Of a stretch of DNA of 64,000 bases, positions 58,956-64,000 are shown one piece after another (position 1 is the stretch's first letter; each line of letters opens with the position of its first letter). The notes under the pieces were generated by a model. That model saw only the letters and a program-made list of their open reading frames with translations. It ran no database searches and was not told the DNA's origin. Location of the stretch: the NCBI GenBank assembly GCA_933228675.1, contig OW121742.1, forward strand, positions 32,452,034 to 32,516,033, given 5' to 3'. This DNA is from Stomorhina lunata (taxonomy: Eukaryota > Arthropoda > Insecta > Diptera > Rhiniidae). Both the position numbers and the translations under genes were made by a program.

Positions 58956-59600
58956 AGTTATTTTTCGATTTTAATTTTATTGAGCAAAAATAACAGCTAT
59001 TTTTAACTTTTATTTTTTCGAGAAAAAATAAAGGATATTTTTTTACTTTTATTTTTCGAGCAAACATAACAGTTATTTTTGACTTTTATTATTTCGAGCG
59101 TAAATAAAAGTTATTTTTTGACTTTTACTTTTTTGAGCAGAAATAAAAGTTATTTTTGTGTTTTCAGCCCCAATTATGAGTGCAAAACTCAACTCCAATA
59201 AGTTTTGAGCATATTCAAATTATTTTCACCGAAAAATTATCTTTGTTTGAAAAAATTGTTTAATGAATTTATCATGAAATTAAACAAAAATAACTTTTAT
59301 TTCTGCTCGAAAAAATAAAAGGAAAAAAACAATTTTCTTTCTTCTCTTAAAATTAAAAGTTAAAAAATAACTTTTGTTCATGCTCGAAATAATAAAAGTC
59401 AAAAATAATTGTTATTTTTGCTCGAAAAAACAAAAAATAAAAAATAACTTTAATTTTTGCTTGAAAAAATAAAAGTAAAAACTACTGTTATTTTTTATAG
59501 AAAAAATAAAAGTAAAAAATAACTTTTATTTCTGCTCGAAAAAATAAAAGTCAAAAAATAACTTTTATTTTCTGACTTTTACGATAAAAGTTATAACAGC
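58956..59600. repeat. Inverted pair of ~40-bp repeat blocks
   Basis: On the left (58,956-59,162) units read like GACTTTTATTATTTCGAGCG then AAATAAAAGTTATT. On the right (59,282-59,580) the same units appear inverted: AACTTTTATTTCTGCTCGAA then AAAATAAAAGTC. The centre (about 59,163-59,281) is unique. The right end reads TAACAGCTACGGTCCCTG. Its reverse complement starts CAGGGACCGTAGC, reminiscent of hAT-type termini, but I found no matching left end, so that reading is weak. Confidence 0.65.
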
Positions 59601-60874
59601 TACGGTCCCTGCATTCTAACTTGTTAAAACTATATCGATCAAATTAGATGGTGTTATTTCAATCTGTGTTTTAAAATCAATATGGATAGATATAGCCTTT
59701 AGAAATACTAAACATGTAAATAACGAAATTATTTTATAGAAATATTATATAATATTATGCATTGTTCATACCACATGTAGTTGAGGGGATACTAATCTAC
59801 CTGAGATCCAATATCGTTTAATGCATCCCGTAAAAAATTTATAATTTTTGTTTATTTTTAAAAAATTGGAAATTAAATATGTTGACAAAAATGCAACTAA
59901 ATCGGTGACATTATATCTCCTAAACTTAAGGAAATAAAAACAAAATGTATATTGCATTTAGATCAACTACGAGCTAAATGGAGCTTTTTTTACCTTTATT
60001 CTAATAATGCCTGGTAAATTTGCAAACCCTTAATTTAACTATTACTGTAGTAGCTCCTTTAGACTCTTAAAAGTAGGTCTTAGTCTTAGAATAACTTCTT
60101 CCTAGTCGCCAAACCAATAATCAACTTTTAATATAAAGGCTTTTTAAATTTTTCATTAAATGAAAATAAAAAATCAATAACTAGGAAAAATCTTACCTGG
60201 TCATCTTTGTATTATAGACCGATGTAAAATGAAATTTGTATAACTAATTATGAGTGGACAAATCGACATTTTTTTCGTTGAATATTAATAAGAGCTATTA
60301 TTCCAAAGTGAGAAAAATTGCGATTCCTCATACTTAAGACAATTAAGATGAGCTTAATTCACTGACGATGTAAATCATTCCTTTTTAACTCTGATAAAAA
60401 AGAATTTTGCCAAAGCATGAAACAATTTATTACCAACTAATAGTATTATAGTTAACTTTTCCATTGAATTCTATTAAATTTATATCTTAAATATTTCCAA
60501 ATTTTGACCAAATGATAAATAAACAAATTTTGTTCTCATTTCAAAGTACAACATTTATAAGCATTTAAGTGGCTTTCCGAAGTGATGTTTATATAGAAAC
60601 TATGGGTACATTCTGCTAAATTTAATATTTATTAGCACTTAACTGGTTTTCGAGGGTTTAACATGAACCGATTTTCAAAAATTTTGATTGCGACATAGGT
60701 ATAAAGCCTGTTTGCTCATTAAGCAGTTTTTATTTAGGTCCGCACAGAACAACTGATCCACAGAAATAAGACTAACTTGGCAAACATACGATAAGTATGT
60801 TGCATTCTTGGTCTTTCTACCGCGTCATAAACTACGAACTCTAATATCAATCCTCTGACTAAATCTTCAAAGAA
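59601..60874. other. AT-rich stretch, no gene seen
   Basis: No coding region or repeat was recognised. A 63-codon reverse ORF at 59,766-59,957 has no domain. Confidence 0.5.
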
Positions 60875-61090
60875 TCTTCAAAGTAGAAGTTTTTATAACG
60901 GTAAAGAGGAAGAAACTACCACGTATCTCCTATGTCACTGCCCTGCCCTACTTATCTTATTACTCACTTACTGGGCAGATGTATCAGATGTATCGAATTT
61001 CAATGTTTGTAAGATATGCTCATTGATTGCTATATATGGTTGGCTCTTTTTTATTTATATTTTTATACTAAAATAAGGCGACACATAGAT
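60875..61090 (+). pseudogene. Jockey-type LINE C-terminal tail fragment
   Basis: On the + strand this reads RSFYNGKEEETTTYLLCHCP followed by AL, close to the conserved 'EEET..HLLC.CPAL' C-terminal segment of jockey-type LINE proteins. A degraded continuation ends with a WADVSDVSNFNV-like stretch and a final ATGGTTGGC part. The initial cysteines of the motif and the rest of the element are missing. A similar tail lies at about 54,430-54,640. Confidence 0.5.
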
Positions 61091-61599
61091 CAGCTCTTTA
61101 TAATTTGAGCCAAAACAAATATATAGTGAACATAACGTATATTGGAAAGGGTAAAGGGCCTTATTGGTGAGTGTAGGATAGTCTACTCTATTGATAAACA
61201 GAAACATCTACTATTGATTAACTAAAGTTTCATTTCAAAACATACGACAATGATGTAAGGTTGATCTCCATTGCGGCGGCTCCAAATTATGGTAGTGAGC
61301 AGCACCAGATTTCCATACCTTAAATCCATAAAGCGACTTGGGTGTCTCCCAATCATATAAAACAAAAATCAGGTCATATTATAGTTGACAGAAGATACCT
61401 TTAAAGCGTATTAGATGTGTGCTCATTTCGAGGAGCTAATATGGACTACGACTAACTTGTTACAGCCAAGGTGTGAACACTTCTGAGTATTTCGAGGAAA
61501 GTTTGACGTCATTAAGCTAAAATCTTATCAAATTGCTAACGATAACAGATTAATTACTCAGAGAAAACATTTGTGATTCCATCGACATCGCGGACAACG
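61091..61599. other. Unique stretch between two LINE fragments, no gene seen
   Basis: Base composition is a little less AT-rich, with CCATTGCGGCGGCTCC near 61,270. It may include further unrecognised LINE decay, but no motif can be read. Confidence 0.4.
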
Positions 61600-62210
61600 G
61601 CAACATATTGCTAATTCCTTCTTTCAATTTCTTTAGACCATTTAATTCTACCACTGACCAAATATTCACACTACGTCAAATCCCTGACATGCAAATATAC
61701 GCATATCATCTCTTCATTGACTACAAATTTTCTTCCGATAACCCAAAACGAAAGAAGTTATTTAAAAAAATGTTTGACTTTGGCATTCCTACAAACCTAA
61801 TAAGGTTAGGATGACAATACAACCTCATTAGTTAGAATAAGCAAGACCCTATCGGAATAATTGGTAGTCAAACGGGAATTCAGGCAAGTCGGTGGTTTCT
61901 ACAGGCAGATAGTTCACCAGAATTGGCCAACATTTGATCGTTTAGAACCATAGATTCGAGGTTGTAAAACAATGTATTTACCTTGGTAACGCCAAGGAAT
62001 CATGCTTGCCAACAGATGCTTTTTTGACCTTGGTACGCAACTAAAAATAAGTCATTATCTGTAAAAACTAAAATCACGCTCTATAAAACGCTTGTAATAC
62101 CGATGTTATTATATAGTGATGAATCATAGGCACTTGCACAGGCTATTCTTAGAGCTTTTGAGATGAACATTCTACGAAAAATCTTTAGACCAATTTTTGA
62201 GAAAGGGTTT
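61600..62210 (+). pseudogene. LINE debris: fingers/palm motif A plus thumb region, heavily decayed
   Basis: From 61,608 an open stretch reads FFRPFNSTTDQIFTLRQIPD, then HLFIDYKFSSDNPKRKKLF and FGIPTNLIRL. This is the LINE 'GFRPGRSTTDQIFTLRQI' and motif A region (FIDY holds the first catalytic aspartate, although the usual FDS is altered). From about 61,970, in broken frames, come VFTLVTP, NHACQQM, LKSRSIKRL and finally ILRAFEMNILRKIFRPI, the LINE thumb segment. Motifs B and C cannot be found between them (about 61,815-61,960), so they were deleted. This may be the same LINE type as the debris at 54,040. Confidence 0.6.
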
Positions 62211-64000
62211 TTTTTTTAAATTACCATCATACATTTAATAACCACAAATACGTAATGACTTTAGAATTTTATCTTGTTGATGAGTCTTAATATAGAACGG
62301 GAGTGGGCGCTAGTGATATCAATAAGAGCCATTTTTAGGTTGGATAAAAACACTCTATGTTTTTTTTGTTAATTTTTTAAGAGATTTCTGTGCTTAATTT
62401 TTGTGTCATAGTAACATTGTCAGGAGATTTAAATTTATACTGGCTTAGTCATTCGAGTCATATAACTTCTAATATGCCGTGTTATAGCAGGTTAGTCTTA
62501 TACCTAGCATATCAGAGGTGCCATCCCTGGCCAGAGCAATTTGAAAAAATTATAATTTTCATAACTTAGCTAACCACTGGTTATTGAGTCTTAGGCTATG
62601 TAAAACTTCTCTAACTAATGCATTTGCCGTTCGAAACCAGACTTAAAACGTAGGTCCCTTTCAACGAGTCTAAAAATAGAATCGGATGTTGTGTGGGAAC
62701 TATATATATATGTAAAGTTATTCGCCAATTAAAAACTCCTAGCTAAACTGGCTAATGAACCAACATATGTTTCCAGTGTTGACGTTTTTGTTACTTCAAA
62801 CCCTAAGTCCAGGTCCTTGCACCTTCTAGAAACACCGATCACTGTACAACTTTTTCTTTATCATTCTCTTTACTTCGTAACATTTAAAAAACAATACCGA
62901 AATATTTAACTTTCTTGTACGAAAAAGATCGTTGGGTTGATGTCAAGAAATTTTAAGGGCATTTTAACTCGAAACTGTGATTCTTCCACAATAATGTCTG
63001 TGCCTAGCCGGAATAAGAAACTCTAATGTCATTAAGCTGTTAACTCTCATACATTCCTCAAAATAAGTTACAGTAGAGTTCTTCGGGTGAAAAATCACCC
63101 TGTGTATAATTTAGTGATTTTGAAACGAAAATATAGGATTTTTAATACAAAATATGCAATTTTATGTTGCCGCAAATAAATTTTTCAAAATTTGTATATA
63201 ATGAATATGCCTTCCTATCGTTCTTCAGGCAAAGTTCACATCTGAAACCTGATGTTTTTTTTATACCGCTTGACTAACATATAGTGTTCATCAGCGATAT
63301 TGCCTAATATGACCTTTGTAAAGAAGGTCGCATTTAAATTTCTCTTTTAACCAATTCCATTCCCAATTATTAAAGAAATAACCTTATTTTGTATAGTTTT
63401 TCTTTATTCCAATCGTCGTTCATTTTCTGTTACAAAATGTACGCATTAAGTGCTAATATGCCATCGAATAGTTTTACCGTATAAGTATATACCAGCTGAT
63501 CTAAGGTATCCCTGGCTTTAGTTTTTTTTTGTAAAATGGTAAAATCTCTGGCACTTTATGTATTTCATTCAGTAAAGATCTGTCATGATGAAGAGTACTA
63601 AGAGCATTGACAATTTTATAGTTCTTTGTAACGTATTGCACAAGTGAAATTTTGTCATGAAAAAAAAAAACAACATGAACAAAGATCAACGAAACAACAA
63701 CACGTATGAAGTTCTTGTTTCGTTGATTTGGGCAAGAACATTTTTTTTTGGAGCGAAATGTGTACACAATAGTGTTTTATCTCTTTAACAACTCTTTGAT
63801 AGGGTGTAAAACCACCCGCAGCGTACTTATCGGTATATCTGCTTGCAATTCCATGCAAATTTTGTGATACTATCACACAGAACCCAAAGTTTTATGTCAT
63901 ATTTGGCAGGTTTTGAAGGCATATACTATTGTAATGGAACATCATCAATATCATGCCAATCATTTCCATAAACACAAAGCCCCTGAACGTTCGTATACTT
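62211..64000. other. AT-rich stretch, no gene seen
   Basis: Reverse-strand ORFs of 88 and 73 codons at 63,501-63,876 overlap each other in different frames and contain no recognisable domain, so they are not called. A small GGGTGA/TCACCC hairpin is at 63,085-63,100. Confidence 0.5.

Noticed and set aside
59580..59620. CAGGGACCGTAGC on the reverse strand as the end of a hAT transposon
   Set aside because: No matching opposite terminus or 8-bp duplication could be found, so it is kept only as a weak remark, not a feature.
63085..63100. GGGTGA-AAAA-TCACCC hairpin as a possible terminator or regulatory element
   Set aside because: A 6-bp stem is expected by chance in a window of this size, and no gene lies nearby.
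63501..63876. Two overlapping reverse ORFs of 88 and 73 codons
   Set aside because: Different frames over the same DNA, homopolymer-derived residues (poly-A/T runs), no domain.

Overview
This is a eukaryotic window, about three-quarters A+T, with no convincing intact protein-coding gene. Several decayed non-LTR retrotransposons have insect-like sequences. Five copies belong to a dispersed repeat resembling the DINE-1/helentron-associated (HINE) elements of flies, and one element is a Tc1-like transposon. Together these point to a fly (Diptera, Brachycera, plausibly a calyptrate). This is inference from repeat content; no single-copy gene anchors the species. Nothing suggests bacterial sequence: there are no operons, ribosome binding sites or dense ORFs.

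The dominant feature is tandem minisatellite DNA, roughly 24 kb of 64 kb by my boundaries, in more than a dozen separate arrays. Arrays lie at about 1.3-4.2, 9.1-11.9, 14.5-17.0, 18.6-19.1, 19.1-21.8, 26.5-29.0, 30.5-32.1, 34.7-37.0, 37.9-38.9, 46.8-48.4 and 52.0-53.9 kb. Their units are 29-31 bp and most share the core TATAGAAAA/TTTCTATAGAAA. The families differ mainly in a short cassette between AT-palindromic flanks: TATC, TGTC, CGGTA, GTTGACGTTAGGAAGACA, or GACTATTTATAGG. An 18-bp array lies at 40.74-41.40 kb and a 131-bp array at 50.2-51.05 kb. Most of the longer ORFs in the window are read-through of these repeats, because 30 is divisible by 3, and are not genes.

Mobile elements fill much of the rest. 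HINE-like copies lie at 5.58-6.12, 13.41-14.21, 51.06-51.82 (reverse), 54.70-55.51 and 57.48-58.23 kb, plus fragments. RTE-like LINE 3' ends lie at 22.83-24.04 (reverse) and 40.45-40.74 kb. A 5'-truncated jockey/LOA-type LINE lies at 45.36-46.77 kb (reverse). LINE debris lies at 54.04-54.66, 60.88-61.09 and 61.60-62.21 kb. A Tc1-like element at 42.095-43.690 kb has been converted into two inverted copies of the 3' half of its transposase. Other fold-back structures lie at 6.42-6.74, 7.26-8.19, 58.28-58.95 and 58.96-59.60 kb.

Small items of note are an 81-nt hairpin at 55,575-55,655 shaped like a microRNA precursor, an unrecognised decayed coding stretch at 22,044-22,312, and a hairpin in the LINE 3' UTR at 45,383-45,409. 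I could not identify any tRNA, rRNA, promoter or exon of a host gene. The window could be a gene-poor repeat domain or the interior of a very long intron, and the sequence does not decide between them.
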